From assembly GCA_002704625.1 (NCBI GenBank), contig PAGZ01000043.1, positions 3,594 to 46,492 of the forward strand: a DNA stretch of 42,899 bases. Reading direction: 5' to 3'. Shown one piece after another: positions 18,190 through 26,076 of the stretch. Position 1 is the first letter of the stretch; each line of letters begins with the position of its first letter. A program made the translations under genes and the position numbers. Origin of the DNA: Candidatus Pelagibacter sp. (GTDB lineage: Bacteria > Pseudomonadota > Alphaproteobacteria > Pelagibacterales > Pelagibacteraceae). Below the pieces are notes generated by a model that searched no databases, had not been told where the DNA came from, and saw only the letters and a program-made list of their open reading frames with translations.

Positions 18190-19091
18190 TTTTTTTGTAA
18201 TGTCATTTTTAAACCACTTCTCATACTCAAAATAGGTTTCCAATTTAAAATTTTTTTTGCTTTTTTGATTTTAACATCGAGAGAATTTAGATTATTAATT
18301 TTTTTATTATCTCTTAAGACTATAATACTTTTGCTTTTGATTAATTTTACTAAAATTTTTGATAATGATAAAAAATTATAAGAATTTTTCGAGCCAATAT
18401 TAAATATTCCTTTTTTTCTTAATTTAAATGATTGATATATCGCAGATGCAACATCTTTGGCATGAATAAAATTTACTTTTGTTTTTTTGAAATTATAAAT
18501 TTCTAAGGCTTTATTTTTTTGTAATATGTTAATAAATTTTGATATCAACTTATTTTTATCTAATCCAAAACCATAAATAGAAGAGGGTCGAAAAATTGTG
18601 TAGTTATTATTTTTCTTTTTCACGAGTCTAAAAATTTTTCTTTCACATTTAATTTTTGAATCTATGTAAAGATTTTTTGATTTTTTTAGTAATTTTGAGT
18701 TTTCTGAATTCTTTTTATTTTTGTTATAAACTACTGATCCAGATATATATATAAAGTGTACATTATTTCTTTGTGACCACTTAAGCAAATTAATCGTTGC
18801 ATCAATATTAATTTTATTTATTAAATTTTTATTGATTGAGATTGTTTTTTTTGGAACGTAAGCACCCATATGTATTAAGCAATTTATATCTTTAAAAATT
18901 ACACTTAATTTTTCATTATTAATCTTTTTACGAAGATCTAATTTTTTCCAAAGAAAATTTTTATGATAAATTTTTGGTTTTGATCGACTAGTTCCAATTA
19001 TTTCGCAATTTTTTTTTAAAAAATATTGTACAACATGTTTACCTAATAGACCTGAACTCCCTGTTACTCCAACCTTAGTATTTAAAACCAT
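18180..19091 (-). CDS. Extended SDR NAD-dependent epimerase/dehydratase
   Basis: 303 aa. It has GVTGSSGLLGKHV (8-20), ISGSVVYN around the active-site serine, Y142-xxx-K146 (YIDSK) and IFRPSSIYGFG. The closing segment ILNWKPILSMRSGLK is the usual end of sugar-nucleotide SDRs. It lies between the ATP-grasp gene (10-base overlap) and neuB (10-base overlap with the ATG at 18189). Standard legionaminic acid pathways do not need a second dehydratase/epimerase at this place, so it may epimerise or reduce an intermediate to give a non-standard isomer. The substrate cannot be read. Confidence 0.8.
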   Translation of the reverse strand: MVLNTKVGVTGSSGLLGKHVVQYFLKKNCEIIGTSRSKPKIYHKNFLWKKLDLRKKINNEKLSVIFKDINCLIHMGAYVPKKTISINKNLINKINIDATINLLKWSQRNNVHFIYISGSVVYNKNKKNSENSKLLKKSKNLYIDSKIKCERKIFRLVKKKNNNYTIFRPSSIYGFGLDKNKLISKFINILQKNKALEIYNFKKTKVNFIHAKDVASAIYQSFKLRKKGIFNIGSKNSYNFLSLSKILVKLIKSKSIIVLRDNKKINNLNSLDVKIKKAKKILNWKPILSMRSGLKMTLQKKWN

Positions 19092-20128
19092 TTATTAATC
19101 TTCCCTTTGCCAATTTGATTTTTAAGATTTTTTAAATTTGAATTTTCAAGAAAAATTTCTTCAATATATCTAAAACAAATTCCCCTTTTAAATTTTTTAA
19201 AGTTATTCATTAAATTTGATCCATAAAAATAATTTTTAATATACATTTCTGGCTCATTAAAACCGTAATGAGATCTAATTGATGTTGTTCCAGAAAATCT
19301 TGGATTGAACTCAAAAGGTATAGGGCCTTTTTTAGTTAATCTTAATTGAATATTAAAACTTCCGTTACAATCTATTAATTTGGCGATATTTAATATTAAT
19401 TTTGATATTTTTTTGTTACTTATTGTTTCGGTGATCCAAGATGTTCCGTTCAAAATTTTTCTTTTTAAAATGAATGGACCTATTATAGTTTTTTGCTTGG
19501 TCTTAAAAAAACTACAAGTATATTCTGTGTTAAAATTATCTTTAATAAATCCTATGTGTTCTTGCAAAATTGGATTTTTAACTATTTTAAAGTTTTTCTT
19601 TAATCCGTCCAAGTTTTTTATTAAATAAACATTTCTTGATGATGTGCCGTGCCGCCCTTTTAAAATTAATGGAAATTTTAATTTTTTAGAGTTAATAAGA
19701 GCTTCTTTTAATTTTTTTGGAGCATATGTCCTAAGAAAAGGAAGATTATTTTTTTTTAAAAAAATTTGAGTGGCAAGTTTATCATTGAATTGATTAATTG
19801 TTTTAAGACTTGAACTACATACAAGACAATTAGTTTTTTTTTTTATAATATTTGCGTGTTTAGAAAAAAAAACTAAATCAAATTCAGATCCGATCATCAA
19901 AATATCAATTTTAAGTTTCTTTAGATTTTTAAAGTACCATTTTAGGGCACCAGGTTTTTCTACTTTTGGTGTTAAGATTGAGTTCTTAAATCTATACAAG
20001 CCCGAATTTAGTAAATTGATATCTGCCAGAAATATTTTTAAATTAAGATTTGATAACTTTAAAGCTTTGGCTATTGACTGTCCTACTCCACTCCCTGCAC
20101 CTGTAACCAAGACTCGTATTCTTTTCAT
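19082..20128 (-). CDS. ATP-grasp ligase-like protein
   Basis: 348 aa. The N-terminal pre-ATP-grasp segment is VLVTGAGSGVGQSIAKAL (6-23). The ATP-binding region shows FPLILKGRHGTSSRNVYLI, and the metal/substrate end is PFEFNPRFSGTTSIRSHYG. This resembles the carbamoyl-phosphate-synthase-like ATP-grasp proteins found in capsule and sialic acid loci. ATP-grasp enzymes join a carboxylate to an amine or other nucleophile through an acyl-phosphate. No LegH-type N-acetyltransferase gene is seen in the window, so this protein could acylate the 4-amino group of the LegC product, possibly with an amino acid. That role is a hypothesis. Confidence 0.82.
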   Translation of the reverse strand: MKRIRVLVTGAGSGVGQSIAKALKLSNLNLKIFLADINLLNSGLYRFKNSILTPKVEKPGALKWYFKNLKKLKIDILMIGSEFDLVFFSKHANIIKKKTNCLVCSSSLKTINQFNDKLATQIFLKKNNLPFLRTYAPKKLKEALINSKKLKFPLILKGRHGTSSRNVYLIKNLDGLKKNFKIVKNPILQEHIGFIKDNFNTEYTCSFFKTKQKTIIGPFILKRKILNGTSWITETISNKKISKLILNIAKLIDCNGSFNIQLRLTKKGPIPFEFNPRFSGTTSIRSHYGFNEPEMYIKNYFYGSNLMNNFKKFKRGICFRYIEEIFLENSNLKNLKNQIGKGKINKWF

Positions 20129-20131
20129 AAT

Positions 20132-20854
20132 TTAAATTTTAGTTATTTTTCCCAGTTCATTCATGTGATGTGCGTTTGAACCAAGTGAGAACAAAGTTTT
20201 TGTTCGTAAACATTCTTGTAATAGTTTTCTATAATTTTTATGATAATGAAAATTTATTTCAAAAATCTTATCATTCTTTTTACATTCTTTTATCAACTTT
20301 TTAAAAAGATGCCATTTTGGAGTTACCTTAAACCTTTTAATCGACATACCAAAAGGGTGTCCTAGAATATCAAATTTGCTATTTTTAATCGCACTCATGC
20401 TTAATTGAAACTCTAATTCTATTGCTTCATTTTTGGTAAATTTTGATTTATTTTTAAAAATATTTCCTTTTTCTCCAGGAAAACGGTGAACACTGGCCAT
20501 TATTAAATCACATTTTTTTTTAATGTTTTGATTTAGATCTAAAGATCCATCAAAGTCTTTTATTTTTACCTCTGTACCAACTAGTGAGTTGCATGATGCT
20601 GTTTTTTTGTATAAACGATTTTTTTTAACCTCTTTAGAGAATTTTGAAAACCAACCTTTGCTATTTGCTCTAGAATGTTCGCTGAATAATATGGTATGTA
20701 AATTTTTTTTATTTGCGGCTTTAACCATTTGTTTTACAGTATGTTTCCCATCTGTCCAATTGGTGTGAACATGCATATCAATTTTAGGAATTTTTTTACT
20801 TTTCTTATAATCAATAAAAATTTTCTTAAAGAAATTTTTTTTTTTAAATTTCAT
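20132..20854 (-). CDS. PHP-domain metal-dependent phosphoesterase
   Basis: 240 aa. The four PHP motifs are present in order: MHVHTNWTDG with H28 and H30, ILFSEHSR, SLVGTEVK and ASVHRFPG, then ILGHPFG, FEINFH and SLGSNAHH near the C-terminus. These histidines, aspartates and glutamates build a two- or three-metal phosphatase site, as in histidinol-phosphate phosphatase and the PHP domains of polymerases. It lies between legC and the ATP-grasp gene with gaps of three bases. A sugar-phosphate or acyl-phosphate phosphatase step in the nonulosonate branch is plausible. The substrate is unknown. Confidence 0.85.
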   Translation of the reverse strand: MKFKKKNFFKKIFIDYKKSKKIPKIDMHVHTNWTDGKHTVKQMVKAANKKNLHTILFSEHSRANSKGWFSKFSKEVKKNRLYKKTASCNSLVGTEVKIKDFDGSLDLNQNIKKKCDLIMASVHRFPGEKGNIFKNKSKFTKNEAIELEFQLSMSAIKNSKFDILGHPFGMSIKRFKVTPKWHLFKKLIKECKKNDKIFEINFHYHKNYRKLLQECLRTKTLFSLGSNAHHMNELGKITKI

Positions 20855-20857
20855 ATT

Positions 20858-22009
20858 TTATAAATAAAAACTACTAGGAATATTAATTAATTTATTTTCT
20901 ATTATATTTGCGTTTTTTAAATTCATTTTTGGATATTTCTTCAAAAATTTAATTTTGTGTAATGGCCTCCAGACAGGTCTAGCTAAAATATTGTTTTTAT
21001 GGAAACTTTTAAGAATTTTATTTTTCTTTGTGGCTGAAGGTTTTAACAAAACTAAAGTTTGTAACCAAAAATTACTTTTGGAATTATATGGCTGATCTAA
21101 TATCAAGAAATCTTCTGACTTTCCTAGCATTTTTTTATATCTTTTAAATAACTTTTTTTTAAGTCTTATTTGTTTATTTAGTTTTTTAATTTGTGAAATA
21201 CCCAGAGATGCATTTATATTAGCAAGTCTGTAGTTATAACCTGGCATGTCATGTATGAAGTCCCATTTATGGTATTTCTTAGCAGTAGTTATTAAATGTT
21301 TTGAGAGTTTTGCAAGTTTTTGATCATTCGTAAGTATTGCTCCACCTACTCCAGTTGTAATTATCTTATTTCCATTAAAACTTAAAATTCCAATATCACC
21401 ATAAGTTCCTACTTGTTTTTTTTTATAGTGACTACCGAGTGCTTCTGCGGCATCCTCCAAAACTCTAATCTTGTATTTTTTACATATAGAGACTAACTTT
21501 TCAATATCAGCTGGATGACCAAATACGTGAACAATTACAATAGCTTTTATAATTCTTTTTGTTTTTTTATTAAAACAAAAATTTTTTTTTATTACTGTAT
21601 TTTTTTTTAAATATTCATCTAGTTTATTCGGATCAACTCCAAAATGATCTAATTCTGAATCTACAAAATGAGGTATTGCACCGGTGTATAAAACTGCATT
21701 AGCAGGTGCTATGAAACTTATTGAGGGTAATAATACTTCATCATTGCTTTTAACACCAAGAGCTTTTAATCCTATGTGTATTGCAGATGTTCCATTTATT
21801 GTTGAGACTACATATTTTGATTTTGTAATTTTTTTTATTTTACTCTCAAATTTAGCTATTTCATTACCAGCAGTAGAAACAAAACCTGTTCGAATTCCTT
21901 TGATTACTTCTCGTTCGTCTACTTTTGTAAGATTTGGCTCATGTAAAGGCAATGAGTTTTTTTTTAGTTTTTTTCTTTTTGATATCAAATAATTAAGTAA
22001 TTTTTTCAT
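20858..22009 (-). CDS. legC: PLP-dependent NDP-4-keto-6-deoxy-GlcNAc C4 aminotransferase, LegC-type
   Basis: 383 aa. A DegT/DnrJ/EryC1 aminotransferase with INGTSAIHIGLKALG (71-85), D186 (RVLEDAAEALGS) contacting the PLP ring, and the Schiff-base lysine K215 in SFNGNKIITTGVGGA. The N-terminal PLHEPNLTKVDEREVIKGI and TGFVSTAGNEI are recognisable for the LegC group. It adds the 4-amino group to the LegB product using glutamate. The gene sits just downstream of the CBS-nucleotidyltransferase, while legB lies about 7 kb further along the same operon. Confidence is high for an aminotransferase and good for LegC. Confidence 0.87.
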   Translation of the reverse strand: MKKLLNYLISKRKKLKKNSLPLHEPNLTKVDEREVIKGIRTGFVSTAGNEIAKFESKIKKITKSKYVVSTINGTSAIHIGLKALGVKSNDEVLLPSISFIAPANAVLYTGAIPHFVDSELDHFGVDPNKLDEYLKKNTVIKKNFCFNKKTKRIIKAIVIVHVFGHPADIEKLVSICKKYKIRVLEDAAEALGSHYKKKQVGTYGDIGILSFNGNKIITTGVGGAILTNDQKLAKLSKHLITTAKKYHKWDFIHDMPGYNYRLANINASLGISQIKKLNKQIRLKKKLFKRYKKMLGKSEDFLILDQPYNSKSNFWLQTLVLLKPSATKKNKILKSFHKNNILARPVWRPLHKIKFLKKYPKMNLKNANIIENKLINIPSSFYL

Positions 22010-22022
22010 TAGAGTTGAAATT

Positions 22023-23072
22023 TCAAGTATTTTTTTTACTAAGTACTTCTTTAAGAATATCTTTTCTACCTATATCTACCCAATATTCGTATATGGGATA
22101 AATATTCACGTTTAACCCCTCTGAAATTTTTGTCTCAATTAAAGAAGTAATATCAAGCCTTTTTGGTAAAATATTTTTTATTACACTTTTTTTAAGAATA
22201 TAAATACCAGCATTTATAAAATTTTTACTGTTAGGCTTCTCTAATATTTTTTTTATCTTATGACCTTTAAAAAAAATCTGACCAAAAGGGGATGGATTAA
22301 TTTTTTCTTTTGCACAAACGGTTATGTCTGATTGCGAGTCTATGTGAAATTTTAATAGATTTGAAATATTTAAATCTGATATTACATCTCCATTATGTAT
22401 TAAAACATTGTCTTTCAATTTTTTGTAATTTAAAAGACCTAGACATCCAGCTGTGCCCAATGGGGATTTTTCTTTTAAATATTCAATTTTAAGACCTAAG
22501 TTTTTTTTATCCAAATATTTTCTTATTAAATTAGATTTATAAAATGTAGATATCTTGAACTCGGAAAATCCGTACTTTCTAAAATTGTCTATAATTATTT
22601 CTATAAGTGTTTTTTTATTTACTTTTATTAAAGGTTTAGGAATTTTTCTTGTTAGTGGCATTAACCTCTTACCAAATCCTCCTGCCATTATTATTATTTG
22701 GGTATTATCGCTAAAATTTTTAAAATTGAAGTAACTATTCGGCTCGATAGATTTTAAAATATTTTTTTTATTTACTACTGGAAGTATAGAAATATTAATA
22801 TTTTTTCCTAATCCATAGTAATTTTTTTTTCCTAATACTTTCTTAGCTGGCTTTTTATTCACAACATTCATTACAGGATCATTAATATTGATTCCTTTTA
22901 ATATTCCTCTTCTAATATCTCCATCAGTTAATGTACCGACTAATTTATTTTGGCTATTTACAATAGCTAAAGTCTTCAAAGTATTATTTTGAATTCTTTT
23001 TATAGCCGTTATAATAGGCCTATCTTTATTTAAAACTAATGATTTAAATTTTTTATTTTTTTCAATTTTCAT
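22023..23072 (-). CDS. CBS-domain sugar-phosphate nucleotidyltransferase (PtmE-like)
   Basis: 349 aa with two parts. Residues 1-110 form a pair of CBS repeats, with VGTLTDGDIRRGILKG (45-60) and ISILPVVNKKN (94-104). Residues 125-349 are an NTP-transferase with MAGGFGKRLMPLTRKIPKPL (129-148) and IHNGDVISDLN for metal binding. This order is that of PtmE, the C. jejuni glucosamine-1-phosphate guanylyltransferase that starts the GDP-linked legionaminic acid route. The CBS pair suggests control by a nucleotide. It opens the sugar block of the operon after the sulfotransferase-like gene and precedes legC. GDP specificity is inferred from context. Confidence 0.86.
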   Translation of the reverse strand: MKIEKNKKFKSLVLNKDRPIITAIKRIQNNTLKTLAIVNSQNKLVGTLTDGDIRRGILKGININDPVMNVVNKKPAKKVLGKKNYYGLGKNINISILPVVNKKNILKSIEPNSYFNFKNFSDNTQIIIMAGGFGKRLMPLTRKIPKPLIKVNKKTLIEIIIDNFRKYGFSEFKISTFYKSNLIRKYLDKKNLGLKIEYLKEKSPLGTAGCLGLLNYKKLKDNVLIHNGDVISDLNISNLLKFHIDSQSDITVCAKEKINPSPFGQIFFKGHKIKKILEKPNSKNFINAGIYILKKSVIKNILPKRLDITSLIETKISEGLNVNIYPIYEYWVDIGRKDILKEVLSKKNT

Positions 23073-23083
23073 AAAAATTAAAA

Positions 23084-24055
23084 TTATTTTAAACCATAAA
23101 TATTTAGATTATAATCTGTTTCTAGTTTAATTAATTTTTTATAAATTTGATTAGATAGTTTTTTTTTTAAATGTTTTTTTTTCTTTTTTAGGAGTCTTCT
23201 AACCTTTAAATTTGGACAATTTTTTTTACTGATAATTTTCTTTGTTTTATTACTGAAATTAGTTCCTAAAAAATTTGCAATTTTTTTTAGTTCTGCTTGA
23301 GTATTCTCAATTATATCAGTGTAAGTAGTAGTATATAAAAAATTTTTGTCTTTTATTTTTTTTTGTTTGTTTATAGCTTCAGTAGTATTTAAAATTACAT
23401 AATAAGCACATTTTTCATAATCGTTAAGTTTGTTCCAATTTTTAGGAAGGTTTTTAAGGTACCAAGGATAATCTTTTTGCTTATACATAATCTTAAGGGT
23501 AAATGATCTTTTTGAATTCTCTAGGTTATTGGCAAGATTTCTCTGAAACCAAGAATAAGTTAGTTCAAATGGGTTTCTGTAGATTTCAATTAATTTAACT
23601 TTTATATTTAATTTTTTAAAAATATCATAATTCATCATAATATCATGTGTTACAAAAGGCAGGATTGGATTTAATAATTTAATTTTTTTTAAAACCATAT
23701 CACCCTCTGGATTGGCAAGCCTTCTTTTATATAAAATTGGATTGTAAAAATTTTCAATGCTTGTAATATCATTAGGCCTAAAGTTTACGTCCCTTGAAAT
23801 CATTTTGTTGTAAATAGTCTGATTTATGTAGTTGTTCAAATAAGATTTTGCAAAATCATAACTACACTTTTTTAATTTTAGTGCAGGCATAAAATGTTCA
23901 AAGTTCTCTCCAAAGACCAAACTTTCCATTTTCTGAAACGAAGAAATGAGTGAACCTGTAAGTAATTTACCAGATCTCGTAACACCATCTATAAACACTA
24001 TTTGTTTTAAAATATTATCTTTATCAGAATAATTTTTTAATTTAATTGTTTTCAT
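23084..24055 (-). CDS. Sulfotransferase-like P-loop protein
   Basis: 323 aa. Near the N-terminus, FIDGVTRSGKLLTGSLISSF (21-40) resembles the 5'-phosphosulfate-binding loop of PAPS sulfotransferases. Mid-protein, KLIEIYRNPFELTYSW matches the 3'-phosphate-binding motif (R-x-P-x-x-x-x-x-S). No membrane segment is seen. It likely transfers sulfate from PAPS to a sugar or small molecule, though the loop is not a textbook match and another P-loop transfer is possible. Its ATG abuts the stop of the pyruvate-kinase-like gene (TAA then ATG with no gap), so the two are tightly coupled. Confidence 0.66.
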   Translation of the reverse strand: MKTIKLKNYSDKDNILKQIVFIDGVTRSGKLLTGSLISSFQKMESLVFGENFEHFMPALKLKKCSYDFAKSYLNNYINQTIYNKMISRDVNFRPNDITSIENFYNPILYKRRLANPEGDMVLKKIKLLNPILPFVTHDIMMNYDIFKKLNIKVKLIEIYRNPFELTYSWFQRNLANNLENSKRSFTLKIMYKQKDYPWYLKNLPKNWNKLNDYEKCAYYVILNTTEAINKQKKIKDKNFLYTTTYTDIIENTQAELKKIANFLGTNFSNKTKKIISKKNCPNLKVRRLLKKKKKHLKKKLSNQIYKKLIKLETDYNLNIYGLK

Positions 24056-25042
24056 TTAGGTATTTTTTTTGAAAACTTTAATAGCTTTTTTCATAAACAT
24101 TACACATCCCACAGGATCTCTACCGATTGCTGTTTCTGCTGCAAGTACAAGTCCACTTGCTCCTTGTTTCAAAGTTGAAAAGATATCGTGACTTTCCGCT
24201 CTAGTTGGCTGTTTTTCCTTTATCATTGTTTCAAGGAGATTGGTTGCGACATATACTGGTAGACTATTTTTCAAACCATGTTCAATTATTTTTTCTTGTG
24301 CTACAGGTATTTCCTCTATTGGTACGTACCTTGATAAGTCTCCTCTATCTATAAGGAGAGCATTTGATTTTTTTGAAATTTCCTTAAGATTAGTTAGAGC
24401 AGATTTCGTTTCAATTTTTGATATTAAGAAATTTTTTTTCTTGATAATTTCTCTTATTTCTTGGATATCTTTTGATCTATTAACAAACGACATTGCAAAA
24501 AACTTTATTCCGTTTTTAATAGCCAATTTTAATGCGAATTCATCTTTTTCTGTAAGAGGTGGTAGTTTTATATTTTGAGAAAAGTGTACTGCCTTATTAG
24601 ATTCAAGGTATCCTGCATCTGATACTTTGGTAACTAATACATTATTTTTTTGGTCTTTTTTAATAATATTTAAAGCTAAATTATTAAAGCCTAATTTTAT
24701 TTTTGAATTAACTTTGCATTGAAAGAGATTAAATTTTGGATATAGACAAATTTTCTTTCTGTCGCTTAAATCACTAGATACAAAAACTTTAACTATTTGA
24801 TTTTTATTAAAAAATAGTTTTTTTTTAACTTTTGTTGTTCTAACTTGCGCACCTTCAGTATCTATACAAATGTTTTTTATCTTTTTTTTTTTCAAAAATT
24901 TGATCTTTTGTAAAATTTTATTTTTGGGTGTATGTGATAAGTTAATTCTAAAAATATCTACTTTATATTTTTTTAACTTATTCAATATAGTGTTTTTATA
25001 AGATGCGGGACCAAGAGTGCAGATTATTTTGATTTTTGACAT
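24056..25042 (-). CDS. Pyruvate-kinase-like protein lacking the C-terminal regulatory domain
   Basis: 328 aa against ~470 for bacterial pyruvate kinase. The catalytic barrel and a lid domain are complete: ICTLGPAS (7-14), RINLSH with R32, N34 and S36, DTEGAQVRT (61-69), AMSFVNRSKDI, SKIE with K209 and E211, RGDL with D235, T267 in ATNLLE, PTRAESHDIF and SAAET-like GLVLAAETA. The general acid/base lysine and the metal ligands are therefore in place. Only the C-terminal allosteric domain is absent, and the gene ends cleanly. Lying in a tight cassette with a kinase-nucleotidyltransferase fusion and a sulfotransferase-like gene, it is unlikely to be the glycolytic enzyme. Its substrate is unknown. 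Confidence 0.85.
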   Translation of the reverse strand: MSKIKIICTLGPASYKNTILNKLKKYKVDIFRINLSHTPKNKILQKIKFLKKKKIKNICIDTEGAQVRTTKVKKKLFFNKNQIVKVFVSSDLSDRKKICLYPKFNLFQCKVNSKIKLGFNNLALNIIKKDQKNNVLVTKVSDAGYLESNKAVHFSQNIKLPPLTEKDEFALKLAIKNGIKFFAMSFVNRSKDIQEIREIIKKKNFLISKIETKSALTNLKEISKKSNALLIDRGDLSRYVPIEEIPVAQEKIIEHGLKNSLPVYVATNLLETMIKEKQPTRAESHDIFSTLKQGASGLVLAAETAIGRDPVGCVMFMKKAIKVFKKNT

Positions 25043-25050
25043 TTAGAGTC

Positions 25051-26076
25051 TTAATTTTTTTGTGCTATAATGAATAATGTTCCAGAGTTTTTTTCTTCAT
25101 CAAAAATTTTTTGAAAATCATTATACTTTTTTGCAAACACTGACATTACAGATGAATTTTCTATATTTTTATTTTTAAGAGTTAAATAATTCATAATCAT
25201 ATAAAAATCTAATCCGTACACCCATCTAAATATAAGTTTAAAACCATTTTTGGCTAGAAGATGTTTTAAACTTTTGTATGTAAATGAACTTCTTTGTACT
25301 GCACTTAAATGTCTTATAGACTCGTTGGGGAACAACCTTATCATATCATGCGTGGGTGATTCATAATTAGGAACATCGATCATCAGGATGCCATTTTTAC
25401 TCATGTTTTTACTTACAATTTTAAGATCTTTTACAGGATCATTAATTACATCAAAATAACCAGTCGCAGAAACTACATGGAACTTAATATTTTTACTTTT
25501 AATATAACTTTGAAATTCTTCAATGTCTGATCTCAAAACATTCAATTTTTTTTTCTTTGCTAAAAAGATGTCTTTCTGATTTAAGTCAAAACCATAACCT
25601 CTTATACCTTTTCTTTTGACTGATTTTAAAAATTCTCCATTGCCACAACCAAGATCAAGCCAATTGAAATTTTTTTTCTTTTTTGAGAATTTTAATATCT
25701 TTTCTACTTTTGGTAGGCTTAAAAACTTACTTCTATATTTTTGCTGACCTTTTTCAGAGTGTACTGCAATTATGTCTCCTTTCTTTTTCCAAAATTTTTC
25801 CAAAAATTTTTTGCTATAGTTATACTTACGCATTACATGGCTGCATTTTTGGCATTGAACATATTGAATGGAGAAAACCGAAGTAGCAAACTTCAGACTT
25901 TTACTACCGCAGATTATGCAATTATTTGTTCTCTGTTTATCTTTACCTTTTGCTTTTGAATAATTCTTTGCTACAATTTTTGATATTAAGTTTTGTTTAT
26001 AAAAACTTTTGTAGTTTATTCCTTTCAATAAAGAAATATCGCATTTTTTTCCTATCTCTATTTTAATTTTTTTCAT
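25051..26076 (-). CDS. SAM-dependent methyltransferase with N-terminal zinc ribbon
   Basis: 341 aa. A four-cysteine ribbon (C53, C56, C75, C78: CIICG ... CQKC) is followed by motif I WLDLGCGNGEFL (139-150) and GYGFDLNQKDI. The C-terminal half contains VIVN-type segments and ends in AKKYNDFQKIFDEEKNSGTL before the stop. The layout is that of a class I methyltransferase with a Zn-binding head, common in glycan loci. The same C-terminal pattern recurs as a gene remnant at 37029-37133. It is flanked by the pyruvate-kinase-like gene (8-base gap) and the kinase fusion gene (no gap). Acceptor unknown. Confidence 0.8.
   Translation of the reverse strand: MKKIKIEIGKKCDISLLKGINYKSFYKQNLISKIVAKNYSKAKGKDKQRTNNCIICGSKSLKFATSVFSIQYVQCQKCSHVMRKYNYSKKFLEKFWKKKGDIIAVHSEKGQQKYRSKFLSLPKVEKILKFSKKKKNFNWLDLGCGNGEFLKSVKRKGIRGYGFDLNQKDIFLAKKKKLNVLRSDIEEFQSYIKSKNIKFHVVSATGYFDVINDPVKDLKIVSKNMSKNGILMIDVPNYESPTHDMIRLFPNESIRHLSAVQRSSFTYKSLKHLLAKNGFKLIFRWVYGLDFYMIMNYLTLKNKNIENSSVMSVFAKKYNDFQKIFDEEKNSGTLFIIAQKN

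Noticed and set aside
18190..18243. Upstream ATG extending NeuB copy 1 by 18 residues
   Set aside because: The extension overlaps the preceding SDR gene by 64 bases and does not look like the start of NeuB proteins, which begin near the A-E-x-G-x-N-H motif.
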